From Streptomyces sp. RPA4-2 (lineage in GTDB: Bacteria; Actinomycetota; Actinomycetes; Streptomycetales; Streptomycetaceae): a stretch of 64,000 nucleotides of DNA. The notes beneath the pieces are model-generated. The model did not search any database, was not told the origin of the DNA, and saw only the letters and a program-made list of their open reading frames with translations. Each line of letters starts with the position of its first letter. Positions within the stretch are counted from its first letter, which is position 1. Positions 35,322 to 43,004 of the stretch are shown piece after piece. The position numbers and the translations under genes are program-made. The stretch covers positions 248,001 through 312,000 of the forward strand of contig NZ_CP050975.2 in assembly GCF_012273515.2 (NCBI RefSeq). Direction: 5' to 3'.

Positions 35322-35645
35322 ATGGCCCACGTACCGTGGAACGCGAAATTCGAGGACGTACTGCGCCAGGGCCTGCCGGGGCTCGGCAAGGACAAGGAGC
35401 CCGCTGCCGACGTTCCGATGGAGGCCTACGGGCTGGACTCGATGGCACTGATCGGCATCGTCGGCGCACTGGAGTCGGTGTTCCGGGTCAGTCTGGCCGG
35501 CCAGGTCGTCATCCCCGTCCACACCCTGACCGCCGGTCAGCTGTGGGGCATCCTCTCCGCCGCGCTGCAGCCGGCCTGGGACGAGAGCCGGCCCTCGGCG
35601 GCCGGCCGGCGTACGCGTGACCTGGGTCCCTGGGCCGTCGCCTGA
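35322..35645 (+). CDS. free-standing carrier protein (PCP/ACP)
   Basis: A 107-aa carrier protein with the phosphopantetheine Ser in MEAYGLDSMALIGIV, near residue 46, and a short basic tail after the fourth helix. GGAAGGAA precedes the ATG. It stands as a single-gene unit between two matching terminator hairpins. It is 7 kb from the NRPS but on the same strand and inside the same locus. It could carry an amino acid loaded in trans by the NRPS A domain, or be the substrate of the free PCP-C protein at 58404. The pairing cannot be read from sequence. Confidence 0.85.
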   Translation: MAHVPWNAKFEDVLRQGLPGLGKDKEPAADVPMEAYGLDSMALIGIVGALESVFRVSLAGQVVIPVHTLTAGQLWGILSAALQPAWDESRPSAAGRRTRDLGPWAVA

Positions 35646-35768
35646 CCCCTGCCGGACACCCCGGCGGCAGCCGCACCACCGCTCCCCCGGACACTCCCGA
35701 CACCATCTGCGACGCCACCCCCGGCGCCGGTGGCGGTGCCGGGAACAGCCGAAAGCAGCCGGGAAGAA

Positions 35769-35802
35769 GGCCCCCGCCGGTCACAGCGCCGTGGCGGGGG
35801 CC
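35769..35802. terminator. bidirectional terminator between PCP and AAC(3)-like genes
   Basis: GGCCCCCGCC (35769-35778) and GGCGGGGGCC (35793-35802) form a perfect 10-bp stem that overlaps the 3' end of the leftward AAC(3)-like gene. Its stem repeats that of the 35165 terminator. Confidence 0.75.
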
Positions 35803-36662
35803 TCCCGTACGCCGGTCATGTTCGGTGCCACGCCCCAGGCGCTCAGGTCGCGGTGCCGCTCCAGCCAGCCGCAGGCCAGGTCCACGAGTGCGGCGACCGG
35901 GCACAACAGGGCGCCGGCGGCGGCGAGGGGGCCCTCCCGGACCAGACCGGCACGGGCGGCCCGGTCGCCGATGCGCGCGTAGTCACCCTCGTACATGACG
36001 AGTTGGTCGCTGTCCTGCCAGACGGTGGCTCCGTCGGCTCCCGCGCGCGGCACCCGCATGCGGTGGACGCGGCGCCCCGGGTAGGGGGTGAGGTGTTCGG
36101 CCAGGTGCAGGACGGTGCACTTGTCCCAGCCCACTCCGATCAGCAGGACCTTCGCGGCCGCACCGCCCAGCGCGGTCAGCGGGCTGCGCGCGCCCAGGCC
36201 GTAGGGCAGCGGGTGGGCGGCGAGCAGGGCGGGCGCGGCGGGGCCGGAGGCGGCCAGCGAGTAGAGCGGGTGCGTGGAGCGGTGGGTGCCGGGCAGGGTC
36301 CGTACGAACTCGGGGAAGCGGCCCAGGCGGGGCTGGACGGGGTGCACGTCCGGGTCGAACGGGGGCAGGGACGCCCTGATGTGGGGCCACCATGTGGGGG
36401 GCACGGGCCGCTGGACCCAGGTCGCCGGGTCGGTCAGGTAGGTGGTGAAGGCGGGCACCACGAGGGTTCCCGACGCCCCGACGGCCTCCCGCAGGGCCCG
36501 CAGGAGGGCGACGGGACCGCCCACCGTCCAGCCCAGGGCGCTCAGGGAGGTGTGGACCATGACGACGTCACCGCGTTCGACGCCCAGGGCCCGCAGGTCC
36601 CGGGCCAGTTCGCGGCCGCTGTAGGGGCCGGGGGTGCGGGCATCGGCGGCGGGGTGCAGCAT
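35781..36662 (-). CDS. AAC(3)-family acetyltransferase-like protein
   Basis: A 293-aa member of the antibiotic N3'-acetyltransferase family. The family hallmark VMVHTSLSALGWTVGGPVAL is at about residues 34-53, followed by VGASGTLVVPAFT, DPDVHPVQPRLGRFPEFVRT and STHPLYSLAASGP. AAC(3) enzymes move acetyl from acetyl-CoA to an amine; cluster members often act as tailoring or self-resistance enzymes and not as aminoglycoside-modifying enzymes. The ATG at 36662 lies 58 bp downstream of the MFS gene on the same strand, so they may share a transcript. Confidence 0.85.
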   Translation of the reverse strand: MLHPAADARTPGPYSGRELARDLRALGVERGDVVMVHTSLSALGWTVGGPVALLRALREAVGASGTLVVPAFTTYLTDPATWVQRPVPPTWWPHIRASLPPFDPDVHPVQPRLGRFPEFVRTLPGTHRSTHPLYSLAASGPAAPALLAAHPLPYGLGARSPLTALGGAAAKVLLIGVGWDKCTVLHLAEHLTPYPGRRVHRMRVPRAGADGATVWQDSDQLVMYEGDYARIGDRAARAGLVREGPLAAAGALLCPVAALVDLACGWLERHRDLSAWGVAPNMTGVREAPATAL

Positions 36663-36720
36663 CCGTGCCTCCGGTATCTGCGGTGTCTGTGGTGCTGTGG
36701 TGTCCGTGGTGTCTTCGGGT

Positions 36721-37974
36721 TCAGTCCAGGGCGGGCTGGTCCGCGGTGGGCCGGGGTGCCGGCACCCCGGCCCAGGCGGCGGAGGCGGCGGAGGCGGCGC
36801 GTACCGCGGGCTGGACGAGGAGGGCCGCGGCGGTGAACAGGACCGCGGCCGCCGTCCAGCCGAGGCCGGAGCCGTGGCCGATGAACGCGGTCAGGATCAG
36901 CGGGCCGAGGATCGACTGCAGGCCGTGATGGAGCTGGAAGGCGCCGAGGTACTCGCCGCGCCGGTCCTCCGGGGCCAGGCCGATGCCGATGCCGAAGGAC
37001 CCGGCCGCGTGCCACAGTTCGGCGCCGGTCATCACCACGAAGGCGGCGCACACCAGGAACCCGGCCGTGAGGGTGCCGAGATGGCCGGTGGGGATCAGGA
37101 GCAGGCAGGACGCCGCGCCGGCCAGGCCCGCGCGGCGGGCGAGGCGGGCGGCGCCGGGCAGGTCGTCGCTGCCCCTGGCCGCCCGGACCTGGAGCAGCAC
37201 GCACAGCACGGTGTTGAGTCCGATGAGCAGGGGGGTGAGCACGGTGGGCAGGCCGGTGCCGACGACGATCCACAGCGGGATGGCCACCGCCAGCACGGAG
37301 TCGTGCAGCGACAGCGCCGCGTTGACCGCGACGACCCGCAGGAACGGCCCGTCGCGCAGCGCCGTGAAGCGTCCCGCGGCGGGCGGGGCGGGGCGGGCGG
37401 CGGCCGCGGGCAGCCGGTGCACCAGCAGGCCCGCCACCACGAACGTGACGCCGTTGGCGAGCGGGATGACCTGTAGGGCGCCACGGGTGCCGACGGCGAG
37501 CAGGACCGCTGCGGCCAGGGTGCCCAGGCCCATGCTGGCGTTGCCGACGGAGCGGATGGCGGCGCGCGCGTTCACCCGGTCCTGGCCGGGGACGAGTTCG
37601 GCGATCAGGGACATGAAGGAGGGGCCGGTGCCGAACTGCAGGGCGCCCACCGCCACCGCCAGGACGACGAACTGCCAGGCCGAGTGCACGGCGGGCAGCG
37701 CGAGGTAGCCGCAGCCCAGCCCGATCAGCAGCCAGGTCAGCAGCGGGCGTGCCCCGGTGCGGTCGGCGACCATGCCGAACAGCACCGAGGCGAGCAGCCC
37801 GGTCAGTCCGGCGGCGGACAGTGCCATGCCGATCTGGGCCGGGCTCAGGCCGGTGACCTGGGTGAGGTAGACCGCGGAGCCGGCCATGTACAGGCCCACG
37901 CCGATGCCGTCGATGCCGTGCAGGACGGCGAGCTGCCGTGCGGGGCCGTTCAGGCTGGCCGGGAACAGGGGCAT
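36721..37974 (-). CDS. MFS transporter, probable exporter of the peptide product
   Basis: A 417-aa 12-TM MFS protein. The motif A-like FGMVADRTGARPLLTW follows helix 2, and hydrophobic helices are regularly spaced to LLVQPAVRAASAASAAW. It is flanked by the GNAT and AAC(3)-like genes on the same strand. The tail (PAPRPTADQPALD) ends in a short simple-repeat region at about 36670-36725. Located in the operon with the precursor-like peptide and oxygenases, it most likely exports the finished product; this is inference from position. Confidence 0.88.
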   Translation of the reverse strand: MPLFPASLNGPARQLAVLHGIDGIGVGLYMAGSAVYLTQVTGLSPAQIGMALSAAGLTGLLASVLFGMVADRTGARPLLTWLLIGLGCGYLALPAVHSAWQFVVLAVAVGALQFGTGPSFMSLIAELVPGQDRVNARAAIRSVGNASMGLGTLAAAVLLAVGTRGALQVIPLANGVTFVVAGLLVHRLPAAAARPAPPAAGRFTALRDGPFLRVVAVNAALSLHDSVLAVAIPLWIVVGTGLPTVLTPLLIGLNTVLCVLLQVRAARGSDDLPGAARLARRAGLAGAASCLLLIPTGHLGTLTAGFLVCAAFVVMTGAELWHAAGSFGIGIGLAPEDRRGEYLGAFQLHHGLQSILGPLILTAFIGHGSGLGWTAAAVLFTAAALLVQPAVRAASAASAAWAGVPAPRPTADQPALD

Positions 37975-37994
37975 GCGCGCTCTCCGCTCGGTCG

Positions 37995-38080
37995 TACGGC
38001 TACGGCTACGGCTACGGCTGTATCTGTGGCTTCGGGTTCGGCTTCAGGTTCGGGTTCGGCTTCGGGGTCGGGGTCGGGGT
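37995..38080. repeat. hexanucleotide simple repeats
   Basis: Four perfect TACGGC units (37995-38018) are followed by a run of degenerate TTCGGG/TTCGGC units to about 38080. They fill the gap between the MFS start and the GNAT stop. Confidence 0.85.
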
Positions 38081-38089
38081 GGTGGAGGG

Positions 38090-38632
38090 TCAGGGGGCGG
38101 GCGGGCCGAGGGGTCGCAGGGCGGAGTAGAGGAGCTGGTCGTGCCAGGTGCCGGCGCGCCACTGGGCGCGGCGGACCCGGCCTTCCAGTTCGAAGCCGGC
38201 CTTCTCGGCCGCGCGTTGTTCGGCGAGGTTGTCGGCGTCGGTGCACACCTGGACGCGTTCGGCCCGGGTGTGGGTGAAGAGGTAGTCCACGAGCAGGCGC
38301 TGCGCCTGGGTTCCGATGCCCTGGCCGCGGTGCGCGGCGAACAGGCCGATCGCGATCTCCCAGCAGGCGGAGGTCTCCACGCGTCCCCACGCGCGGCGGA
38401 ACCACTCGACGCGTCCGGCGAGGGTGTCGTCGACGGTGACGGACAGCATGTTCTCGTCACCGCCGAGCAGGCCTCGCTCGTCGAGCAGCCGGCGCAGCCG
38501 CAGGGTCGGCGTGTGCCCGAACCACTGGTAGGGGCCAGGGCTGTCGGGCCCGGCGAACTCCGTGTCGAACCGGTCGAGGTCCGCGGAGGTCACCGGGCGC
38601 AGCACGGTCGCCGGGCGCAGCACCGGTCTCAT
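38090..38632 (-). CDS. GNAT-family N-acetyltransferase
   Basis: A 180-aa GCN5-related acetyltransferase of the RimJ/RimL type. The acetyl-CoA-binding motif A is IAIGLFAAHRGQGIGTQAQR, near residues 100-119, and a late beta-strand region reads NLAEQRAAEKAGFELEGRVR, as in RimJ-like enzymes. The ATG at 38632 overlaps the stop of the upstream cupin gene (ATGA), so it is part of the precursor-oxygenase operon. RimJ-like enzymes acetylate protein or peptide N-termini, a reasonable late modification or self-protection step here. Confidence 0.88.
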   Translation of the reverse strand: MRPVLRPATVLRPVTSADLDRFDTEFAGPDSPGPYQWFGHTPTLRLRRLLDERGLLGGDENMLSVTVDDTLAGRVEWFRRAWGRVETSACWEIAIGLFAAHRGQGIGTQAQRLLVDYLFTHTRAERVQVCTDADNLAEQRAAEKAGFELEGRVRRAQWRAGTWHDQLLYSALRPLGPPAP

Positions 38633-39516
38633 CCGAGGTGCCCGGCCTTGAGCCGTACGGCCTGTTTGAGCACCTGGGTCCCGTCCGCCGCGCCGAGGGT
38701 GCGGGTGAGCAGGGCGCGCAGCCGGGTGAGGCGTTCGGCCGGGGACAGTTCGTGGTGGTGCCGGGTGAGGGCCTCGAACTCGGGCAGGCCGAGGAGTTCG
38801 GCGAGGAAGACGTTGGCGAGGTCCTGGGGGGTGGGTTCCTCGATGGTGACGGCGATGTGGAGGGAGGTGCCGATGCGGGCGGTGGCGGAGTGCGGGGTGC
38901 CGTGCGGCATGTAGAGCACGTCGCCGGGGCGCAGGGTGACCTCCATGCGCCGGTCGTAGGGGATGACGCCGCCGGTGTAGCGGTCGGAGTCGCTGGTCGA
39001 GGTCTCGTCGAGGCGGCCCACCACCCAGTCCTTGACGCCGGCGATCTGCAGGACGAGGACGTGGGAGCCGTCCATGTGGGCGGCGATGGCGGTCTTGCCG
39101 GGCGGGCTGAGGAAGACGAACGACTCGAGTTCGGCGCGGAATTCGGGTGCCAGTGCCTGGACGAGGGCGCGCAGGCGGGGGTGCCAGTGTTCGGGCTGGC
39201 TGAACTTGAAGGTGCCGCCGGCGGCGAAGTCCGCCTTGATCTGGCCGGGGTTGATGTAGCCGGGGACGTGGTGGCCGACGATGGTGCGCGAGCGTGTCAT
39301 CTCGGAGACGGCGGTGCGCACGCCTTCGTCGAAGGCGGTGAAGTAGGGGCGGATCAGCAGCCCGCAGTCCACCTCCTCCCACATCTCCTGCTCGGTGATC
39401 AGGCCGGTCAGGTCGGCCGAGGCGCGGAAGACGGCGGGCTGGGTGGCCCAGTGGTCGCGGAAGAACGCGTCGGTGTCGCCGACCAGGTCCTTGAGGGTGA
39501 TCCGGGTGGTGGTCAT
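38629..39516 (-). CDS. JmjC/cupin-4 2-oxoglutarate oxygenase (second of pair)
   Basis: A 295-aa protein of the JmjC-type (ribosomal oxygenase/FIH-like) Fe(II)/2-oxoglutarate family. The iron triad is visible: AIAAHMDGSHVLVLQ gives HxD, and DVLYMPHGTPHSATARIG gives the distal His. A WHPRLRALVQAL stretch precedes them. Such enzymes hydroxylate side chains of proteins or peptides, often Arg, His or Asn at the beta carbon. It overlaps both the first oxygenase (ATGA) and the GNAT (ATGA), so the three are translated together from the peptide operon. The two oxygenases are paralogues of about the same length. Confidence 0.88.
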   Translation of the reverse strand: MTTTRITLKDLVGDTDAFFRDHWATQPAVFRASADLTGLITEQEMWEEVDCGLLIRPYFTAFDEGVRTAVSEMTRSRTIVGHHVPGYINPGQIKADFAAGGTFKFSQPEHWHPRLRALVQALAPEFRAELESFVFLSPPGKTAIAAHMDGSHVLVLQIAGVKDWVVGRLDETSTSDSDRYTGGVIPYDRRMEVTLRPGDVLYMPHGTPHSATARIGTSLHIAVTIEEPTPQDLANVFLAELLGLPEFEALTRHHHELSPAERLTRLRALLTRTLGAADGTQVLKQAVRLKAGHLG

Positions 39517-40373
39517 CCCGTCACCTCCCGCATGGCGGTGAGGGCGGCGTGGGCCCAGGTGTCGTCGTCGAGGTGGCGGGTGTGGGCGAGCAGGGCGGTG
39601 CGGACGTGCTCGGTGCGCTGTTCGAGGGTGGTGGTGTGGAAGCGGTGGGCGAGGCCGGGGTCCGCGTCCAGGAGGTGGCGGCCGAGCGCCTCGAGGAGGT
39701 CGTCGGGGGTGGGCTCGGTGAGGGTGAAGGTGAGGTGGAGGGAGTCGCCGTCGCGGGCGACGGCGTCGTGGGGCCAGCCGTGCGGCAGATAGAGCACGTC
39801 ACCGGGTTCCAGGACGAAGGTGTGGGTGGGGTGGGCGGCATCGACGTCGAGGCCCGCGTCGGCACGGACCTGCTGCGAGCCGGCGTACAGCTGCCATTCC
39901 TTGCGGCCTTCGAGCTGGAGGGCCACGACGTGGGAGGCGTCGCGGTGCGGGAGCATGCCGCGGCTCTCGGGCGGGGTCCAGAACACGTAGGAGGCCACCG
40001 CGACCGGGGCGGCGGCCTGGAGCTCTTCGACGACGGTGCGGGTGGGGCGGTGCCAGTCGGAGAGCTGGTTGAGCTTGAGGGTGCCTCCGGCCGACATCAG
40101 CCGGCGGACGGCCGCGGCGTCGGGGAAGCCGGGGCGCTGGTGCCCGATGACGTCCCTGGAGCGGGTGTAGGCGCTTTCCGGCGGTACGGCTCCGTGGCGC
40201 AGCACCGAGAAGTAGGGCCAGCGCAGCAGGCTGGCGTCCAGCTTCTGTTCGATGAAGGCGGAGGAGAGGTGGCCGGCGGGATCGACCGCGCCGCGGAGGA
40301 TCCTGAATTCCTTGTTCCATGCGTCGGCGAAGATGCCCTCGCCGCGCAGAGTGTCCACGAGCGACGTGTTCAA
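39513..40373 (-). CDS. JmjC/cupin-4 2-oxoglutarate oxygenase (first of pair)
   Basis: A 286-aa paralogue of the following gene. The iron ligands are in SRGMLPHRDASHVVALQ (HxD) and DVLYLPHGWPHDAVARDG (distal His), and a 2-oxoglutarate-binding-type Thr/Lys region reads GRKEWQLYAGS. The start is probably TTG at 40373 with GGGGGTC just before it; no ATG/GTG fits better. It lies 97 bp after the 45-aa peptide gene. Protein or peptide hydroxylation is the family activity, and the peptide next door is the natural candidate substrate. Confidence 0.85.
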   Translation of the reverse strand: MNTSLVDTLRGEGIFADAWNKEFRILRGAVDPAGHLSSAFIEQKLDASLLRWPYFSVLRHGAVPPESAYTRSRDVIGHQRPGFPDAAAVRRLMSAGGTLKLNQLSDWHRPTRTVVEELQAAAPVAVASYVFWTPPESRGMLPHRDASHVVALQLEGRKEWQLYAGSQQVRADAGLDVDAAHPTHTFVLEPGDVLYLPHGWPHDAVARDGDSLHLTFTLTEPTPDDLLEALGRHLLDADPGLAHRFHTTTLEQRTEHVRTALLAHTRHLDDDTWAHAALTAMREVTG

Positions 40374-40470
40374 CCCGACCCCCAGGGCTCTGGTGTCTTC
40401 GGTGTCCGGGCGCCGGCCGGAGCGCTCGGCTGAGTGCGGGCGTTCCGGCCGGGCGGAGCCGTCTGGCGTG

Positions 40471-40608
40471 TCAGGCGTTGGAGATCTGGTTCATGATCGT
40501 CTTCGGGGAGTCGAAGGCGTCCTCCTCCTCGGCGCTGATGTTCGTCTGCGCCAGCTCCTCCGGGTTCTCGGAGTTGTCGATCGCGTTCTTCGTGTCGCGG
40601 ATACCCAT
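40471..40608 (-). CDS. 45-aa acidic peptide, candidate RiPP precursor
   Basis: A short gene with a good ribosome site (GTGGAGGCTGAC before ATG at 40608). The product begins MGIRDTKNAIDNSENPEELA, continues with an acidic centre rich in Glu/Asp (residues 27-33), and ends in a less charged tail, SPKTIMNQISNA. It has no cysteine, signal peptide or membrane segment. A short acidic leader with a polar tail, placed first in an operon with two protein-hydroxylating oxygenases, an N-acetyltransferase and an exporter, is how small RiPP precursors look. I do not recognise the family. The Asn, Asp and Ile residues of the tail are possible hydroxylation sites. It could instead be a regulatory or structural small protein. 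Confidence 0.7.
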   Translation of the reverse strand: MGIRDTKNAIDNSENPEELAQTNISAEEEDAFDSPKTIMNQISNA

Positions 40609-40774
40609 GTCAGCCTCCACAGGCGGCGGGGTTCTCACCGCGGTGGTGCGGTGAGCTGCCCTGGAGCATGCCAGCGGGGCCTCGCGCGGTCCTTGACCGC
40701 GCTCGGGTGCGACGGTCGAGCGCCGCCGGGGCGGGCGGGACGGAACGGGCGGGCCTGTTGGGCAACGGGGGCCG

Positions 40775-40825
40775 GTGGGAGGGGGGTTGGGGGGAGGGGG
40801 GTTGGGGGGGAGGGATGGGGGGTGA
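40775..40825 (+). repeat. poly-G tract with G-quadruplex potential
   Basis: About 51 bp with eight runs of three to seven G separated by A or TT. It lies ~170 bp upstream of the 45-aa peptide gene on its template side. The whole 734-bp region 40609-41342 shows no gene, only this tract, GCACGGC-type repeats near 41000-41090 and the 41201 tandem repeat. Confidence 0.8.
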
Positions 40826-41197
40826 GGAGTGCGCGGGGCCGGGGCTGCGGTTCGGGGATCGCGGACCCGGGTGGCGGCGTCACGGACCCGGGTCGCGGCG
40901 TCATGGCCGTGTGCGGGCACCGTGCCGGGGGCTGCCGCAGAACCGCACGAGAACGGCTTGAGAGGAGGCCCGGAGCGGGGGCGATGCCGGGAAGCACCCG
41001 TCACGGCACGGTCGGCACGGCGCGGTCCGTACGGCGCGGTCCGCACGGCGAGGCCTGGCGCGGTCGGCACGGCGGGCGCGGTCGGCGGCCGCGTTCGGGG
41101 GACGCGGCCACGGGTCCGCTTCGGGCCGTGGTGGACGTCGCCGGGGCGAGGCGGACTCCGGGACGGAGCCGGCCGGCCGGGCACGGCCCGCGACCCC

Positions 41198-41236
<39 letters not shown>

Positions 41237-41342
41237 CGGAAACGTGCCGTGGCGCGGTCGGCGTGCAGCGGGAAGTCCCCGGCCGTCGGGCCGCCCCACC
41301 GGCGCGCCAGAGCTGTGCCGGCGGGGCGGGCGGCCTCTTGGG

Positions 41343-41951
41343 TCAGGGCGTCCGCGTGGATATTTCGAACCACATCGTCTTGCCCGTGGCCGTACGGGTG
41401 CTGCCCCAGGTCTCGGTGAGCAGGTCGAGCAGTTCGGTACCGCGTCCGCCCTCCGCGTCGGCGTCGACGACGCGGCGTACGGGGCCGGTGGAGTCGGTGT
41501 CCTCCACTTCGCACCGCAGGTCGGAGCCGCGTGCGTACAGGTTGAGCCGCAGCGGGCCGCGTGTGTGGCGCAGGGCGTTGGTGACCAGTTCGCTGACCAG
41601 GAGTTCGGCGGTGTCGGCCAGGTCCTCCAGATTCCATTCGCTCAGCTGGGCGGTGGCCAGGCGCCGGGCCCGGCGGACCGAGGTCAGTTCCCTCGGCAGG
41701 GGCCAGGAGGCGTCCCAGGCGGTGGCCCGGGCGCGCGGCGCGTCGAGCGGCCGCAGGGGCTCCAGGGAGCGCGACCACAGAGCCTGGCTCCGGGTGATCC
41801 ACGAGGTGGGCGCGCCCTTCGCGGGCCGGTCTTCGTCCTGAGCGTGGTCCGCGGCAGCCTTCCGCCCGAGTCCCTCTGTCCGACCGCCGGAGAACCAGGC
41901 GAAGCATCCCCGTCGTGAGATCGAGGCGAGGTCGATGGCCCAGGCGGCCAT
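41343..41951 (-). CDS. RsbW-like ATP-binding (HATPase_c) regulatory protein
   Basis: A 202-aa protein with the GHKL ATPase fold of anti-sigma kinases in its C-terminal 130 residues: TAELLVSELVTNALRHTRGP (N box), then GGRGTELLDLLTETWGS (G box) and TGKTMWFEI. The N-terminal ~70 residues are unrelated and basic. In Streptomyces such proteins are numerous and act as anti-sigma or bald-type regulators. The ATG at 41951 is favoured over a longer in-frame start, which would cross the inverted repeat at 41993. It is divergent from a TetR gene. Confidence 0.82.
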   Translation of the reverse strand: MAAWAIDLASISRRGCFAWFSGGRTEGLGRKAAADHAQDEDRPAKGAPTSWITRSQALWSRSLEPLRPLDAPRARATAWDASWPLPRELTSVRRARRLATAQLSEWNLEDLADTAELLVSELVTNALRHTRGPLRLNLYARGSDLRCEVEDTDSTGPVRRVVDADAEGGRGTELLDLLTETWGSTRTATGKTMWFEISTRTP

Positions 41952-41992
41952 GGGAATCAGTCCCTTCCGTACTGCCGGCGTCCCGCATTCAC

Positions 41993-42036
41993 GTAGCACT
42001 CGCTACATCCATAAATATACATGTAGCGAGTGCTAC
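41993..42036. promoter_or_regulatory. 44-bp nested palindrome, TetR-type operator pair
   Basis: GTAGCACTCGCTACAT (41993-42008) and its perfect complement (42021-42036) flank a 12-bp AT-rich centre. Each arm is itself an imperfect palindrome (GTAGC-N4-GCTAC), so the region offers two operator copies. It sits between the divergent ATPase and TetR genes and probably overlaps both promoters. Confidence 0.85.
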
Positions 42037-42116
42037 GGTAAATACCTGGACGAAAATAAACGAACCGGACATGCGAGGTTCGCTCGGTCCCGTATCACTG
42101 CAGGTGGGAGCCCTCC

Positions 42117-42713
42117 ATGGCACGGCCGCCCGACCCGGCCAAACGACGCGACCTCCTGGATCGGGTCCGCGAATACATGATCCACAACGGCGTGGCCGAC
42201 CTGTCCCTGCGCCCGCTCGCCCGCGCCCTGGGGACCAGCGACCGCATGCTCCTGTACTACTTCGGGAGCAAGGAACGCATGGTCACCGAGGCGCTCACCG
42301 TCTACGAGAGGCGACCGCTCCTGCGCGCCCAGAGCCTGTTCAACGCCGCCGACTCCCCCCGGGACGCGGCGGGGGTGCGCCGCTTCATGGAGGAGACCTG
42401 GCAGCAGTTCAACAACCCCGACCTGCGCGCCACGCTCCCCCTCTACCTCGAGGTCCTCGCCGCCGGCCTGCTCCACCCCGAGCGGTACGGGCCCGTCGTG
42501 CGCGACGTGCTGAGCGAGTGGACCCGCCTGCTCACCTCCGTCTTCCGCGACCTGGGCATGACCGAGGCCCGGGCCGCGACGGAGGCCTCCCTCCTGGTCG
42601 ACGCCTCCTTCGGCCTGCTCCTCGCCCCCCTGACCGACGGCGACTGGGACCGGGCCGACGCGGCCTTCCACACCCTCCTCGACCGCCTCGAACCCGGCTG
42701 GCAGGACCTCTAG
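42117..42713 (+). CDS. TetR-family regulator
   Basis: A 198-aa regulator with an N-terminal helix-turn-helix (REYMIHNGVADLSLRPLARA, LGTSDRMLLYYFGSKERMVT, residues 18-57). The nested palindrome at 41993-42036 lies 80 bp upstream and is its likely binding site, giving autoregulation and control of the divergent ATPase gene. It is the only conventional repressor gene immediately beside the NRPS operon, but its palindrome differs from the TTGCCAA element in front of the NRPS, so it probably does not control that operon directly. Confidence 0.9.
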   Translation: MARPPDPAKRRDLLDRVREYMIHNGVADLSLRPLARALGTSDRMLLYYFGSKERMVTEALTVYERRPLLRAQSLFNAADSPRDAAGVRRFMEETWQQFNNPDLRATLPLYLEVLAAGLLHPERYGPVVRDVLSEWTRLLTSVFRDLGMTEARAATEASLLVDASFGLLLAPLTDGDWDRADAAFHTLLDRLEPGWQDL

Positions 42714-42927
42714 GGCGCGCGGAGAAGTCCGCCGGGCCGCTCCGCCTCGCAGCCGGGACGGGGCGCACGCGGGCGGTGCCGTGGGCGGCGGCGCCCGATC
42801 CCTGGTCCGTCCGGGCACGGTGGCCCCGCCGCCAGGCCGGTCGACCGCCCCCGCGCAAGCGCCCGTCGGCCGTCACCCGCGGCTCCAGTGGTGCTCCAGC
42901 GGTGCGAGACGCACCCTCAAGATCTTG

Positions 42928-42956
42928 TTGCCAACATCTTGGCAAGGTTTTGCCAA
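42928..42956 (+). promoter_or_regulatory. tripartite TTGCCAA operator upstream of NRPS operon
   Basis: TTGCCAA (42928-42934), CATC, TTGGCAA (42939-42945), GGTT, TTGCCAA (42950-42956). The start codon of the NRPS is 48 bp downstream. The tail of the element continues as TTGCCAAGGCGGAGCCGTC, matching 17 of 19 bases before the repeat-peptide start codon. Confidence 0.82.
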
Positions 42957-43004
42957 GGCGGAGCCGTCCGTCCTTCCGAGCCGCTGTCGAAGGAGCGAGC
43001 CCGT

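Noticed and set aside
40471..40608. Lanthipeptide, lasso or thiopeptide precursor
   Set aside because: The peptide has no Cys, and no LanB/C/M, lasso B/C, YcaO or radical SAM enzyme is nearby. The class is left open.
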